Positions 16,908 to 25,989 of a stretch of 47,596 nt of DNA are shown piece by piece (the first letter of the stretch is position 1; the number at the start of each line of letters is the position of its first letter). This DNA is from an uncultured Eubacteriales bacterium. Its GTDB lineage: Bacteria > Bacillota > Clostridia > TANB77 > CAG-508. The position numbers were made by a program, and so were the translations under genes. The stretch lies in contig CASEEU010000045.1 of the NCBI GenBank assembly GCA_949287075.1, positions 1-47,596 of the forward strand, in the 5' to 3' direction. The notes under the pieces were generated by a model. It saw only the letters and a list, made by a program, of their open reading frames with translations. It did not search any database and was not told the DNA's origin.

Positions 16908-16993
16908 TCTTTATATGATAGAATTCAAGTGCAATTAAAAAAGTATGATACGAGCTTATATAGGAAATAAATAATTATAAGGAGAATAATGTC

Positions 16994-17824
16994 ATGAATA
17001 ATTGTAAATTAATTATATTTTCAGATATACATTATTTGGATAAAAGACCAGAAAAATTAGACTTTAATTTAAGTAGAAAACTTACACAATATTCTGTAGA
17101 AGTGATAGATAAGTTGATAAATAAAATAAATGAGGATAAACCAGATGTAAGTATCTGTTTAGGAGATTTGATTGAAGATACATTTAATCATGATTTAGAT
17201 ATTATAAATTATACATATATTTGGAATAAATTAAAAAATATACAAGTTCCATTTTATTCAGTAATGGGAAATCATGATTTACGAACCATGAATTCTAGAA
17301 AAGAGCTTGAAGAAATTATGGGCTATCAAAATGCAACATTCTCATTTGACTTAAAAGGTTATCATTTTATTATCCTAACAACAGATATTAGAGAAGATTT
17401 AGGTGAAGATGATGGTGGGATATATAAGGCACAATGTATGTCAGAAAAAGAAATTAATTGGCTAAAAGAAGATTTAGAAAAGAATCAATTGCCTTGTATT
17501 ATATTTACACATTTTGGTTTAGCAGAAGATGGACAAATAGGAAATTATTGGTTTGAAAAAAATCCAGAAGAAGGATTGATGAATAATCGAAAAGAAGTGA
17601 AGGAAATTATAAAATCTGATGAAAATATAATTGCTATATTTAATGGACATCAGCATTGGACAAAACAATTACAGGAAGATGGAAAAAATTATTATATAGT
17701 AGGATCATTAACGGATAATGTGGATATGAAAGGCATACCAGATGGAGTGTATTTAGAAGTCGAATTAGAAGATAGAAATGTAAAAATAATAGAGAAGCAT
17801 ATTCAGGTAGAAGCAAAAATGTAA
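16994..17824 (+). CDS. Calcineurin-like metallophosphoesterase
   Basis: Binuclear-metal phosphoesterase. Motifs in order: FSDIHYLD (D-x-H, residues about 9-16), LGDLIED (GD), VMGNHDLR (GNHD, about 94-101), IFTHFG (H) and FNGHQHW (GHxH, about 218-224). All expected ligands are present. 276 residues with no signal peptide or membrane segment, so cytosolic. Related proteins act on nucleotides, phospholipid parts or small phosphoesters; substrate not determined. Start ATG is preceded by ATAAGGAG. It stands alone, 60 bases before the methyltransferase fusion gene in the same direction. Confidence 0.85.
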   Translation: MNNCKLIIFSDIHYLDKRPEKLDFNLSRKLTQYSVEVIDKLINKINEDKPDVSICLGDLIEDTFNHDLDIINYTYIWNKLKNIQVPFYSVMGNHDLRTMNSRKELEEIMGYQNATFSFDLKGYHFIILTTDIREDLGEDDGGIYKAQCMSEKEINWLKEDLEKNQLPCIIFTHFGLAEDGQIGNYWFEKNPEEGLMNNRKEVKEIIKSDENIIAIFNGHQHWTKQLQEDGKNYYIVGSLTDNVDMKGIPDGVYLEVELEDRNVKIIEKHIQVEAKM

Positions 17825-17886
17825 CAAATAGGTTGAAGTTTGAGTTTAATGGATGATAATAAAGAATATGAAAAGGTGTGAAAAAT

Positions 17887-19383
17887 ATGGAAGTAAAAGA
17901 GCAAACCAAAAAGATGAAAGAAATGATTAATGGGTATAAATTGACATATTTAATCATGTCAGCGAATAACATTGGGCTATTTAACATATTAGAAAATAAA
18001 GGAAAAACATTGACACAGATAGCTATGGAATTACATTTAGAAGAGGATAGAATTGAACCGATATTAAATGGATTAACATTTCATAAAATAATCAGTAAAA
18101 ATAAGGATAGCTATTATTTAGAAGAATATAATGATGTATTGAATAAGAACTCAGAATATAATCAGCTAGGGTATATACAATTTGCTGAAACTATCATAAA
18201 AAGATATGAAAACTTAGAAAATGCTATCAAAAATAAAGAAACCGCAACAAATAGCTTTAAAGAATTAACAGAAAAAGATGCAGAAAGCTTTATGCAAGGA
18301 ATGAATGCAAATGCAATCAATCCATCTAAGTTTATTGCAGAAAACTATGATTTTGATAATCATAAAATATTAGATGTTGCAGCTGGTGCAGGAACATACT
18401 CCATAACAGTAGCTAAAAAATATGAAAATGTTACAGCAAAAATGATTGATTTACCAGAAATGGTGAAAATACAAAATAAAAGAATCCATCAAGAAGGATT
18501 AAAAGATAGGCTAACATCTGAAACTTATGATTATAATATCAATTTTCCAACAGGAAATTATGATGATGTATTCCTATTTGCAGTAGTTCATCAAGAACCA
18601 GAAGAACAGGTAAGAAAGTTGTTAGACAATATTTACCATGTTCTAAAACCAAATGGAAGGCTTTTCTTAACTAGTTTCTTCTTAAATGAAGATAAAATTA
18701 GTCCAGAATATTCTGTACAGTTTGCTATTGAAATGTTAATTAATACAGAAAAAGGAAAAGCATATACACATAATGAAATTCAAGACTTAATGAAAAAGAG
18801 TCAATTTAAAGAAATAGAAAGAGTGGATGAAATACCAGGACCAGCAACGTTATATATTGCGAAAAAAATTTGTGATACAAGTGAACTAGCTAAATGTGCA
18901 AAATCTAATATTGAGATTGTTAAAGAATATAAGAGAGAAGAAGCTGTTGATGTATTAAAAAATTATCAATATAAAGATAAAAATAGAATACTAATTACAG
19001 GAGCTGTACTAGGTTCGGATTCTTCTAGCGTGGAAACATATGAAAAAATAGTTTTATTAATAGATTCAAAATATCTTGTTTCAAGTCCTTTGGACACGAT
19101 GAAATTTGAAGGAAATGATACTGAAAGATATGAAAGAGCAATGCAATTATTACAAGATACTAAAATGATAATTGCAGAGATGAGCAATGTATCTACAGGA
19201 CAAGGAATGGAGTTACAAGAAGCAGTTTCATTAAATATTCCTATACTTGTCATAGCAAAAGAAGGTAGTAAAATATCTGGGCTAGTTAAAGGGTGTAAAA
19301 ATGTAAAAGATATTGTATATTATCATAAAATAGAAGATATTGAGCATCAAATATTACAATTTATTAAGGAACAAGAATTGTAA
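17887..19383 (+). CDS. Class I SAM methyltransferase fused to a DNPH1-like (nucleoside 2-deoxyribosyltransferase-fold) domain
   Basis: The N-terminus (residues about 1-90) is a winged-helix dimerisation-type region as in small-molecule O-methyltransferases. Residues about 150-330 form the SAM domain: ILDVAAGAGTYSITVAK (motif I) and VFLFAVVHQEP with VLKPNGRLFLTSFF (later motifs). From about 365 to the end the sequence matches the nucleoside 2-deoxyribosyltransferase/DNPH1 fold: RILITGAVLGSD at the start and IIAEMSNVSTGQGMELQEAV, whose Glu corresponds to the catalytic Glu of DNPH1 (GYELGRA). The second catalytic Asp of DNPH1 appears replaced by Ala in my hand alignment. ATG 17887 follows AAGGTGTG; GTG 17878 is less likely. 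Substrate unknown. Confidence 0.72.
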   Translation: MEVKEQTKKMKEMINGYKLTYLIMSANNIGLFNILENKGKTLTQIAMELHLEEDRIEPILNGLTFHKIISKNKDSYYLEEYNDVLNKNSEYNQLGYIQFAETIIKRYENLENAIKNKETATNSFKELTEKDAESFMQGMNANAINPSKFIAENYDFDNHKILDVAAGAGTYSITVAKKYENVTAKMIDLPEMVKIQNKRIHQEGLKDRLTSETYDYNINFPTGNYDDVFLFAVVHQEPEEQVRKLLDNIYHVLKPNGRLFLTSFFLNEDKISPEYSVQFAIEMLINTEKGKAYTHNEIQDLMKKSQFKEIERVDEIPGPATLYIAKKICDTSELAKCAKSNIEIVKEYKREEAVDVLKNYQYKDKNRILITGAVLGSDSSSVETYEKIVLLIDSKYLVSSPLDTMKFEGNDTERYERAMQLLQDTKMIIAEMSNVSTGQGMELQEAVSLNIPILVIAKEGSKISGLVKGCKNVKDIVYYHKIEDIEHQILQFIKEQEL

Positions 19384-19530
19384 TTTATAATTTCAAAATA
19401 ATAAATAAAATTAAAGAAAATATGATAGGACTATTGATAATTTTTTTTGTATGTGATATATCTGAATTAACTACTAAAGAAAAAATATATGGAGAAATAA
19501 ACGGAGAAGAAAATAAAAGAGGTAGTTAAC

Positions 19531-20679
19531 ATGGAACTATATATAAAAGAACCTGAAGATATGGAAGTATTAAGAAAACTTATGAAAGATATGAATTTGG
19601 GGTCAGATGACATTTCTATCAGAATAGAAAACAATATCTTTACGATAGATGGAAATTGGCTATTAAGAAAAAAAGACGGAAGTTTGGAAAATATAAATCG
19701 TTTACTAGAAGAAAATAATGATACGCAAAATTTTAGGAGTGCATTGAGAAAAGAAACCGAGGAATCTGAAAATAGATGGGATGTAGATATAAAAAAACTT
19801 TTATATGCAAGATTAGATAAGCCAAACTCACCAGAAGAAAAACCTTGTCTTACCTTATCTTATTTTTCTATCTTAGAAACAGAAAATGCAGCAGATATAG
19901 AAAGATGGAAAAATGCAGGTTTTATCTGGCAGGATATAGGAAAAGTAGATAGAACACAATTAACACCAGACACAAGTTATACATATGGTGTGATTAGACA
20001 AAATGAACAAGAAATAAAAAATACATTAAGAAAGTATACAAAATTTGACGAAAAAAAATTTAACCAATATTTTTTACATGGTTTGGAAAATCGATCTGAT
20101 TTATTAGAAGGAATTATGTATTATACAAATCGTGATTTAACTAAAAAGTATTTAGACTTACAAGATGGAGAAAATTTTCCAACAACAGAAGAAAAAATAG
20201 AAATCCTAAAAAGAAAAACAGCTAAAAATTATGAACAACTATATAGGTTTATATATGTATTAGATGGAGAAGATGGTAGGTTTGATTATCATTTGAGACC
20301 TGAAGAAAAAGAAAAAATAAAGCAAATGGTTGAAGAGACATTCCAGAGCTTAAAGGACAAAGAAGCATTATTATTTTTCAAAAGAGGAATATTTTTTAAT
20401 GATAGAGGTAACGATGCTGCTAGAGTAAAAGGGCTTACTTATGATAAAGCAAGAGGAATTACATGGACTGGAGATGTATATAAAGTAATTCAACAGTTAC
20501 GATTTATAGAAAGAACAGATCATTATCAACATTATAAAAGATGGTTACAAGCAAAGATAATGAGACTAAAGGAAAGCAATCAATATCCAGAGACAAAAAT
20601 AAATAGAATGGAAGAAATCTATGAAAAATTTTTTGATATGAGACCTAGGATAGAACAAAAAGGTGTAGAAAAATCATAA
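19531..20679 (+). CDS. Protein of unknown function, 382 residues
   Basis: I recognise no domain. The protein is soluble, acidic and rich in charged residues, with no signal peptide or membrane segment. Short conserved-looking stretches are RWDVDIKKLLYARLD, FIWQDIGKVDRTQLTPD and FIYVLDGEDGRFDYHLRP; the C-terminus has Trp/His-rich segments (GITWTGDVYKVIQ, HYQHYKRWLQ). It follows the methyltransferase fusion by 147 bases (which include only a weak 35-codon ORF) and is closed by a strong terminator, so it may be the last gene of that group. Start ATG has AGAGGTAG upstream. The long open frame with normal codon use supports a real gene. Confidence 0.7.
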   Translation: MELYIKEPEDMEVLRKLMKDMNLGSDDISIRIENNIFTIDGNWLLRKKDGSLENINRLLEENNDTQNFRSALRKETEESENRWDVDIKKLLYARLDKPNSPEEKPCLTLSYFSILETENAADIERWKNAGFIWQDIGKVDRTQLTPDTSYTYGVIRQNEQEIKNTLRKYTKFDEKKFNQYFLHGLENRSDLLEGIMYYTNRDLTKKYLDLQDGENFPTTEEKIEILKRKTAKNYEQLYRFIYVLDGEDGRFDYHLRPEEKEKIKQMVEETFQSLKDKEALLFFKRGIFFNDRGNDAARVKGLTYDKARGITWTGDVYKVIQQLRFIERTDHYQHYKRWLQAKIMRLKESNQYPETKINRMEEIYEKFFDMRPRIEQKGVEKS

Positions 20680-20687
20680 ATAAACAT

Positions 20688-20735
20688 AAGTTAAAGTAAA
20701 TCATAATGAAAAATGAATTACTTTAACTTTTTTTA
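20688..20735 (+). terminator. Terminator after the unknown gene
   Basis: A 12-bp perfect stem AAGTTAAAGTAA/TTACTTTAACTT (20688-20699 with 20718-20729), then a run of T. Confidence 0.9.
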
Positions 20736-20811
20736 TTCAATAAAAAATGGATCTTCTTATTCAAGAAAAGGACAAATTATGTTTTAATTAAGCACGAAAA
20801 AAGAAATTTGC

Positions 20812-20840
20812 TTGTCTAAAGGTATAGGGTATGATAAAAT
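20812..20840 (+). promoter_or_regulatory. Probable promoter of ispF-ispE-ispD
   Basis: TTGTCT (20812-20817), 17-base spacer, TAAAAT (20835-20840), 34 bases before the ispF start. Confidence 0.45.
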
Positions 20841-20873
20841 AAAAAAGGATTAAAAATGATGAGGAGGAAATCA

Positions 20874-21338
20874 ATGAAAGTAGCCATTGGACAAGATAGT
20901 CATAGAATTGATTATACAAATACAGATAAAAAATTGGTATTGGGAGGTATAGAATTTGAAGAAGATTTTTCAATTATAGGAAATAGTGATGCAGATGTTG
21001 TTTTACATGCCATTACAAATGCCGTTTCAGGAATAACATGTAAAAATATACTTGGAAAAGTTTCAGATGATATGTGTAAAAACGGTATCACCAATAGTGA
21101 AGAATATCTAAAAGAAGCCTTAAAATATTTAGACAATCAAATTGTACATTTATCGATTTCTATAGAATGTAAAACACCAAAAATAAGTCCTAAAGTAGAA
21201 GAAATGAGAAAAAATATAGCAAGAATATTGAAAATCAATGAGAATTGTATCGGTATAACAGCTACTTCAGGAGAAGAACTAACAGAATTTGGAAAAGGTA
21301 ATGGAATTAGTGTTTTTACTTGCCTTACAGTAGAATAA
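20874..21338 (+). CDS. ispF: 2-C-methyl-D-erythritol 2,4-cyclodiphosphate synthase, divergent form
   Basis: MEP pathway cyclase. The metal ligands are kept: Asp8 and His10 in GQDSHR and the His in NSDADVVLHAI (about residue 42). TPKISPKVEEMR and GITATSGEELTEFGKGNGI match the family's C-terminal blocks. The usual GDIGxxFPD segment is changed to a form like NILGKVSDD, so the substrate-binding Asp is replaced by Asn. I believe such forms recur in Clostridia, and the neighbours ispE and ispD support the assignment. ATG 20874 follows GAGGAGG; ATG 20856 is upstream and in frame but overlaps that site. 154 residues, normal length. Confidence 0.88.
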   Translation: MKVAIGQDSHRIDYTNTDKKLVLGGIEFEEDFSIIGNSDADVVLHAITNAVSGITCKNILGKVSDDMCKNGITNSEEYLKEALKYLDNQIVHLSISIECKTPKISPKVEEMRKNIARILKINENCIGITATSGEELTEFGKGNGISVFTCLTVE

Positions 21339-21389
21339 ATTTAAATTTTTTCAACTAGATTTATGTCTTGGAAAGGAATAAGATTATAT

Positions 21390-22262
21390 ATGAAAAAAAT
21401 ATATATAAAAGCGAGAGCGAAAGTAAATTTGAATTTAGAAATATTAGGAAAAAGAGAAGATAATTATCATAATTTGGAATCTGTATTTCAAAAAATAAAT
21501 CTATATGATGAAATTTATATAAAGAAAACACAGACAGATGATTTCAAATTAAACATTAATGTGAAGGAATTGGATACAAAAGAAAATATCATTTATAAAG
21601 CCTATGTAAAATTAAAAGAACAGTACAAAGTCATTAATGGAATTGAAGTAACCGTTAATAAAAAAATTCCTATGCAAGCTGGGATGGCTGGAGGAAGCAC
21701 AGACTGTGCTGCATTTATCATAGCCATGAATAAACTATTTGATTTAAAGTTAACAAAGAAAGAGATAGAGTCTCTAGGAAAAAGTTTAGGTGCAGATGTT
21801 GTTCCTTGTTTTTATAACAAACCAGTAAAAGCAGAAGGCATAGGAGAAATTATTACAAATATTGATACCTATTTTAAATATTATATGGTAATCATTAAAC
21901 CTGAAATAGCTTGTAATACAAAAGAAATGTATCAAAAGATAGATGCAAAAAAAGATTTAAAACAATTACATACAACAGAAAATATCATAAAAGCATTAGA
22001 AAATAAAGATGTGCAATTATTGGCAAATAATTTATATAATGTATTTGAAGAAGTTGTACAAGAAAAAGAAATCATTCAACATATAAAAGAAGAATTGATT
22101 AAAAATGGTGCATTACAAGCACTAATGACAGGTTCTGGTTCTTGTGTTTATGGAATATTTGAAAATAAACAATTAGCAAAAAATGCCTATATAGCACTAA
22201 AAGATAGATACCAGACATATATTTGTACATCATATAATGTAAAAAAGGGGGAAATGTTTTGA
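21390..22262 (+). CDS. ispE: 4-diphosphocytidyl-2-C-methyl-D-erythritol kinase
   Basis: GHMP kinase of the MEP pathway, phosphorylating CDP-ME. The N-terminal ARAKVNLNLEILGKREDNYH block (with the conserved Lys/Asn), the ATP loop IPMQAGMAGGSTDCAA (about residues 92-107), LGADVVPC and the late LMTGSGSCVYGIF are all family signatures. Length 290 from the ATG at 21390, which follows AAAGGAAT; the ATG at 21363 is in frame but would add nine unconserved residues. It overlaps ispD by four bases (TTGA), indicating translational coupling. Confidence 0.95.
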   Translation: MKKIYIKARAKVNLNLEILGKREDNYHNLESVFQKINLYDEIYIKKTQTDDFKLNINVKELDTKENIIYKAYVKLKEQYKVINGIEVTVNKKIPMQAGMAGGSTDCAAFIIAMNKLFDLKLTKKEIESLGKSLGADVVPCFYNKPVKAEGIGEIITNIDTYFKYYMVIIKPEIACNTKEMYQKIDAKKDLKQLHTTENIIKALENKDVQLLANNLYNVFEEVVQEKEIIQHIKEELIKNGALQALMTGSGSCVYGIFENKQLAKNAYIALKDRYQTYICTSYNVKKGEMF

Positions 22263-22942
22263 TAGAAGGAAAAACAGTAACAGCCATTGTCTTAGTTGCA
22301 GGAAATAGTACAAGATATGGACAAAATAGAAATAAAAATTTTGAAGATGTTAATGGAAAACCAGTCATATTTTATAGTATGCATGCATTTGATACTAATG
22401 CATATGTCGATAATATTGTGGTAGCAGTAAAACAAGACGAAAAAGAAACTGTAAAAGAAATCATGCAAAAAGAAAATTTCCAAAAGCCAATTCATATTGT
22501 AGTAGGTGGGAATTCTAGAAAAGAATCTGTTTACAACTGCTTAAAAGAAACAACTGCAGATATTGTAATTATTCATGATGGTGCAAGACCTGCGATAAAA
22601 CAAAAGTATATTGATCAATGTATAGAAAGTATGAAAGAATTTAAAGGCGTGACAGTTGGTGTAAAATCAAAAGATACCATTAAGATTACAGATGAAAATC
22701 AAGTGGTTGTCAATACAACTGTAAGAGCCAATACATGGGTGATTCAGACACCACAGTGTTTTGATAGAAACATATTGCTGAATATGCATGAAAAATATAA
22801 ACATGATGAAGTAACAGATGATTGTATGTTATTGGAAAAAGAAGGATATCCAATAAAAATCATTGAAGGAGATTATACCAATATAAAAATTACAACTTAT
22901 GAGGATATCCATATTATAAAACAATTTGTAAAATTAACATAA
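22259..22942 (+). CDS. ispD: 2-C-methyl-D-erythritol 4-phosphate cytidylyltransferase
   Basis: CTP-dependent step of the MEP pathway. The nucleotide-binding opening is TAIVLVAGNSTRYGQNRNKNF (the usual AAGxGxRMG...K loop, here with the alanine pair replaced by VA); VVGGNSRKESVYNCL, IHDGARPA and WVIQTPQCF are family signatures, and DDCMLLE is the late motif. 227 residues, typical. The start is TTG overlapping the ispE stop, with AAGGGGGAAA upstream. The F-E-D gene order in one operon covers the middle MEP steps; no dxr or ispG is in this window. Confidence 0.94.
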   Translation: MIEGKTVTAIVLVAGNSTRYGQNRNKNFEDVNGKPVIFYSMHAFDTNAYVDNIVVAVKQDEKETVKEIMQKENFQKPIHIVVGGNSRKESVYNCLKETTADIVIIHDGARPAIKQKYIDQCIESMKEFKGVTVGVKSKDTIKITDENQVVVNTTVRANTWVIQTPQCFDRNILLNMHEKYKHDEVTDDCMLLEKEGYPIKIIEGDYTNIKITTYEDIHIIKQFVKLT

Positions 22943-22956
22943 AATTCAAAAAATGT

Positions 22957-22985
22957 TTGACCAAAGCACTTTTATGCTATATAAT
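22957..22985 (+). promoter_or_regulatory. Near-consensus promoter of purH
   Basis: TTGACC (22957-22962), 17-base spacer, TATAAT (22980-22985). The leader to purH is about 55 bases; no riboswitch fold was recognised in it. Confidence 0.75.
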
Positions 22986-23047
22986 AGTAGTGCAGTGTAA
23001 GTATTAAAACCAAATATAAAATATAAATAATAATTAAGGAGGTAATT

Positions 23048-24595
23048 ATGAAAGCATTAATTAGCGTTTCAGACAAAAGCGGAATAGTAGAATTTGCAAA
23101 AGAATTAGAAAAATTAGGAATCGAGATTATATCAACAGGAGGAACATACAAAAAGCTAAAAGAAAATGATGTAAAAGTAACAGAAATTTCTGATTATACA
23201 GGATTTCCAGAATGTTTAGATGGAAGAGTAAAAACACTTCACCCAAAAGTACATGCAGGAATATTAGCCATGAGAAGTAATCCAAACCATATGAAACAAT
23301 TGGAAGAACTAAATGTAGATACCATTGATTTTGTAGTTGTTAACTTATATCCATTTAAACAAACCATATTAAAAGAAGGTGTAAAAAGAGAAGAAGCAAT
23401 TGAAAACATAGACATTGGTGGACCTACTATGCTTAGAAGCGCTGCTAAAAATTACCAAGACGTTACAGTCATAACAGATCCAAATGATTATGAAAAAGTA
23501 TTAACAGAATTAAAAGAAAACGGACAAGTATCATTAGATACAAAATTCTATTTAATGAATAAAGTGTTTGAACATACAGCAAGTTATGATGCTATGATAT
23601 GTAAATACTTGAAAGAAGAAAGAAAAGACAATTCATTACCACAAGAGTTAACATTAACATATGAAAAAGTAGAAGAAATGCGTTATGGAGAAAATCCACA
23701 TCAAATTGGTGCATTATATAAAGAAATCGGAAAATGTGAAGGTTCTCTAACCATTGCAAAACAATTAAATGGAAAACAATTATCATTTAATAATATTAAT
23801 GATACAAATGGTGCATTAGAGTTGCTAAAAGAATTTGACGAACCAACTGTTGTTGCTTGTAAACATGGAAATCCATGTGGAGTAGGAAGTAGTAATGATA
23901 TTTATGAAGCATGGAAAAAAGCTTTTGAAGCTGACAAAACTTCAATCTTCGGAGGAATTGTTGTAGCAAATAGAGAAATTACAAAAGCAATTGCACAAGA
24001 AATGAAAGAAATCTTCTTAGAAGTAATTGTTGCTCCATCATATGAACCAGAAGCTTTAGAAATATTACAAACAAAGAAAAATGTAAGAGTACTAGAATTA
24101 CCATCTATTACAGTAAAACAACCAGAAAATGCTTTAGATATTAAGAAAATCAATGGTGGAATTATTGTACAATCAATCGATTCAAAATTATTAGATGATT
24201 ACAAAGTGGTAACAGACAGAAAACCAACAGATAAAGAATTAGAAGATATGTTATTTACATGGAAAATTGTAAAATATGTAAAATCAAATGGAATCGCACT
24301 TGGAAAAGATAAACAATCAATCGGAATTGGACCTGGACAAGTAAATAGAATTTGGGCTACTGAGCAATCAGTAGAACATGCAGAAGAGCTAATAGGAGAA
24401 GGTGTAACAAAAGGAGCTGTACTTGCATCAGATGCATTCTTCCCATTCTCAGACTGTGTAGAAGCTGCACATAAAGCTGGAATTACAGCAATCATTCAAC
24501 CAGGTGGATCTATAAGAGATCAAGATTCAATTGATAAATGTAACGAATATGGAATTACAATGATTTTTACAGGAATGAGACATTTTAGACATTAA
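23048..24595 (+). CDS. purH: Bifunctional AICAR formyltransferase/IMP cyclohydrolase
   Basis: Final two steps of purine synthesis to IMP. The N-terminal MGS-like cyclohydrolase domain shows ALISVSDKSGIVEFA, STGGTYKKL, RVKTLHPKVHAG and NIDIGGPTMLRSAAKN. The C-terminal formyltransferase has RYGENPHQ, LSFNNIND, CKHGNPCGVG (catalytic Lys-His), GIGPGQVNR and SDAFFPFSD, ending at the usual RHFRH. Length 515 is normal. It follows AAGGAGGT and has its own strong promoter and terminator, separate from purF, purE/C and purN, so purine genes here are at least four transcription units. Confidence 0.97.
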   Translation: MKALISVSDKSGIVEFAKELEKLGIEIISTGGTYKKLKENDVKVTEISDYTGFPECLDGRVKTLHPKVHAGILAMRSNPNHMKQLEELNVDTIDFVVVNLYPFKQTILKEGVKREEAIENIDIGGPTMLRSAAKNYQDVTVITDPNDYEKVLTELKENGQVSLDTKFYLMNKVFEHTASYDAMICKYLKEERKDNSLPQELTLTYEKVEEMRYGENPHQIGALYKEIGKCEGSLTIAKQLNGKQLSFNNINDTNGALELLKEFDEPTVVACKHGNPCGVGSSNDIYEAWKKAFEADKTSIFGGIVVANREITKAIAQEMKEIFLEVIVAPSYEPEALEILQTKKNVRVLELPSITVKQPENALDIKKINGGIIVQSIDSKLLDDYKVVTDRKPTDKELEDMLFTWKIVKYVKSNGIALGKDKQSIGIGPGQVNRIWATEQSVEHAEELIGEGVTKGAVLASDAFFPFSDCVEAAHKAGITAIIQPGGSIRDQDSIDKCNEYGITMIFTGMRHFRH

Positions 24596-24613
24596 TATCA
24601 TGAATATAAACTT

Positions 24614-24652
24614 ATCAGCAGATATGAAAAATTATCTGCTGATATTTTTTTA
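24614..24652 (+). terminator. Terminator of purH
   Basis: A 10-bp perfect stem ATCAGCAGAT/ATCTGCTGAT (24614-24623 with 24634-24643), 10-base loop, then a T-run. Confidence 0.92.
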
Positions 24653-24674
24653 TTAAAGGATACATTATATATGA

Positions 24675-24703
24675 TTGCTATTTCTAATAATAAATGGTAA
24701 AAT
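24675..24703 (+). promoter_or_regulatory. Probable promoter of the HD-domain gene at 24755
   Basis: TTGCTA (24675-24680), 17-base spacer, TAAAAT (24698-24703). Confidence 0.45.
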
Positions 24704-24754
24704 GGCTATGAATAATAGAATACGAAAAATAAATAATTAAAAGTGAGGAAAAAC

Positions 24755-25324
24755 ATGAAAAATCAATACATAGAAATAGAAAGAAAACATGAAAAGCTAA
24801 TAAACATAGCTATAGAGAAAATGAAATTATCTAAAGATCCAAAACATAATTTAGTGCATGTCTTAGATGTGGTAGAATATTCAAAGGAAATATTAGAAAC
24901 AGAGCATGAAGCTAATAAAGAAGTATGCATGATTGCAGCATATTGGCATGATGTAGGAAGATTACAACAAGATGAAGGACATGAATTAATTAGTGCAAAT
25001 GAATTGAAATTAGAAATGAAAAAACAAAATTATGAGGCAGAATTTATAGAAGAATGTTATCAAGCAATTTATAAACACAGTTGGAAAGAAATACCAGAAA
25101 CGTTGGAAGGAATGATTGTAAGAGATGCAGATAAGATTGATTTTGTAGGAATAAATCGATGGAAAGAATGCATAAAGAATGATTGTAGATTTGAAAAAAT
25201 ATTAGAATTACTACCAACATTAAGAAAAGATATTTTAAAATTAGAAGTGTCAAAAGAAATTTTTGATAGAGAGATTGGAAAATTAGTAGCTTTTTTACAT
25301 AATCAAATTTTTAACAATAAATAA
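24755..25324 (+). CDS. HD-domain phosphohydrolase
   Basis: HD-fold metal-dependent hydrolase of 189 residues. Metal ligands: NLVHVLDVVEY (first His), IAAYWHDVGRLQ (HD), EGHELISA and the later IVRDADKIDFVGI (Asp). The final ADKID block is characteristic of the small HD family including putative phosphodiesterases and nucleotide hydrolases. Substrate unknown. ATG 24755 is used because GTGAGGA just before it is the ribosome binding site; the in-frame GTG at 24743 lies within that site. Single gene, followed by a hairpin. Confidence 0.82.
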   Translation: MKNQYIEIERKHEKLINIAIEKMKLSKDPKHNLVHVLDVVEYSKEILETEHEANKEVCMIAAYWHDVGRLQQDEGHELISANELKLEMKKQNYEAEFIEECYQAIYKHSWKEIPETLEGMIVRDADKIDFVGINRWKECIKNDCRFEKILELLPTLRKDILKLEVSKEIFDREIGKLVAFLHNQIFNNK

Positions 25325-25370
25325 TAAATATATTAAATAAGCACATATAAAAATAAAAATTGTGAAAAAT

Positions 25371-25408
25371 AAATATGTAGATTGCATCATATATCTACAT
25401 ATTTTATC
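25371..25408 (+). terminator. Hairpin after the HD gene
   Basis: A 12-bp perfect AT-rich stem AAATATGTAGAT/ATCTACATATTT (25371-25382 with 25393-25404), 10-base loop. The T-run is weak. The GNAT reading frame starts 20 bases later, so it may be attenuating. Confidence 0.5.
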
Positions 25409-25424
25409 TGATAAGGAGAAATAA

Positions 25425-25902
25425 ATGATAGTAGAAAATCAATATTTAGAAGATATTCAAAAAATATGGAAAGAAAATAATAGTGGATATATCACAGAAG
25501 AAAGTAATCAAATGCTTTTAAAGAATGAGAAAATATTGAAGGTGGTATATTTAGAAGAAAATGTTCCAGCGCGGATATATTGCTGTATATCAAGGAAATG
25601 ATTTTTGTGAGATAGAAGGCTTTCCAAACAAAATAGAAAATATGACAAAAAATGTTGTGTATATTTGGGAAGTGGTTACTAGAAAAGAATTTATGGGAAG
25701 AGGAATTGCTAAAAAGTTATTAGCATATGTATTAGACAAATTTAACAATTATACAATATATAGTTGCATCAATGTAAATAATATACCATCTATTCGTTTA
25801 CATGAAAAGTATGATTTTAAAGAATTGTATAGATTTGAAGAAAAAGAAGATAACAAAATAAAACAACAGATTATGTTTGTAAAAAATAATGATGAAAGAT
25901 AA
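25425..25902 (+). pseudogene. GNAT-family N-acetyltransferase, frameshifted
   Basis: Two frames make one acetyltransferase. The first starts at ATG 25425 (after AAGGAGAA) and reads MIVENQYLEDIQKIWKENN to about 25571, ending LEENVPA. The second continues from about 25573 with GYIAVYQGNDFCEIEG and carries the acetyl-CoA motif EFMGRGIAKKLLAYVL and SCINVNNIPSIRLHEKYDF. Deleting one C at about 25572 in GCGC joins them in frame. An ATG at 25561 could start a shortened protein (113 residues) but it has no ribosome binding site. Either a true recent mutation or a sequencing error. Substrate unknown. Confidence 0.75.
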
Positions 25903-25989
25903 ATAGTTGATGATTTTTTAAAAATTATAAAATAATATTTTAACATATAAAAAATTCTAAAGTAAGAAATATATTTTAAAAATATCAAA

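Noticed and set aside
19422..19529. 35-codon ORF starting MIGLLIIFFVCD
   Set aside because: No ribosome binding site before its ATG and no conserved feature; it merely fills the gap before the 382-residue gene.
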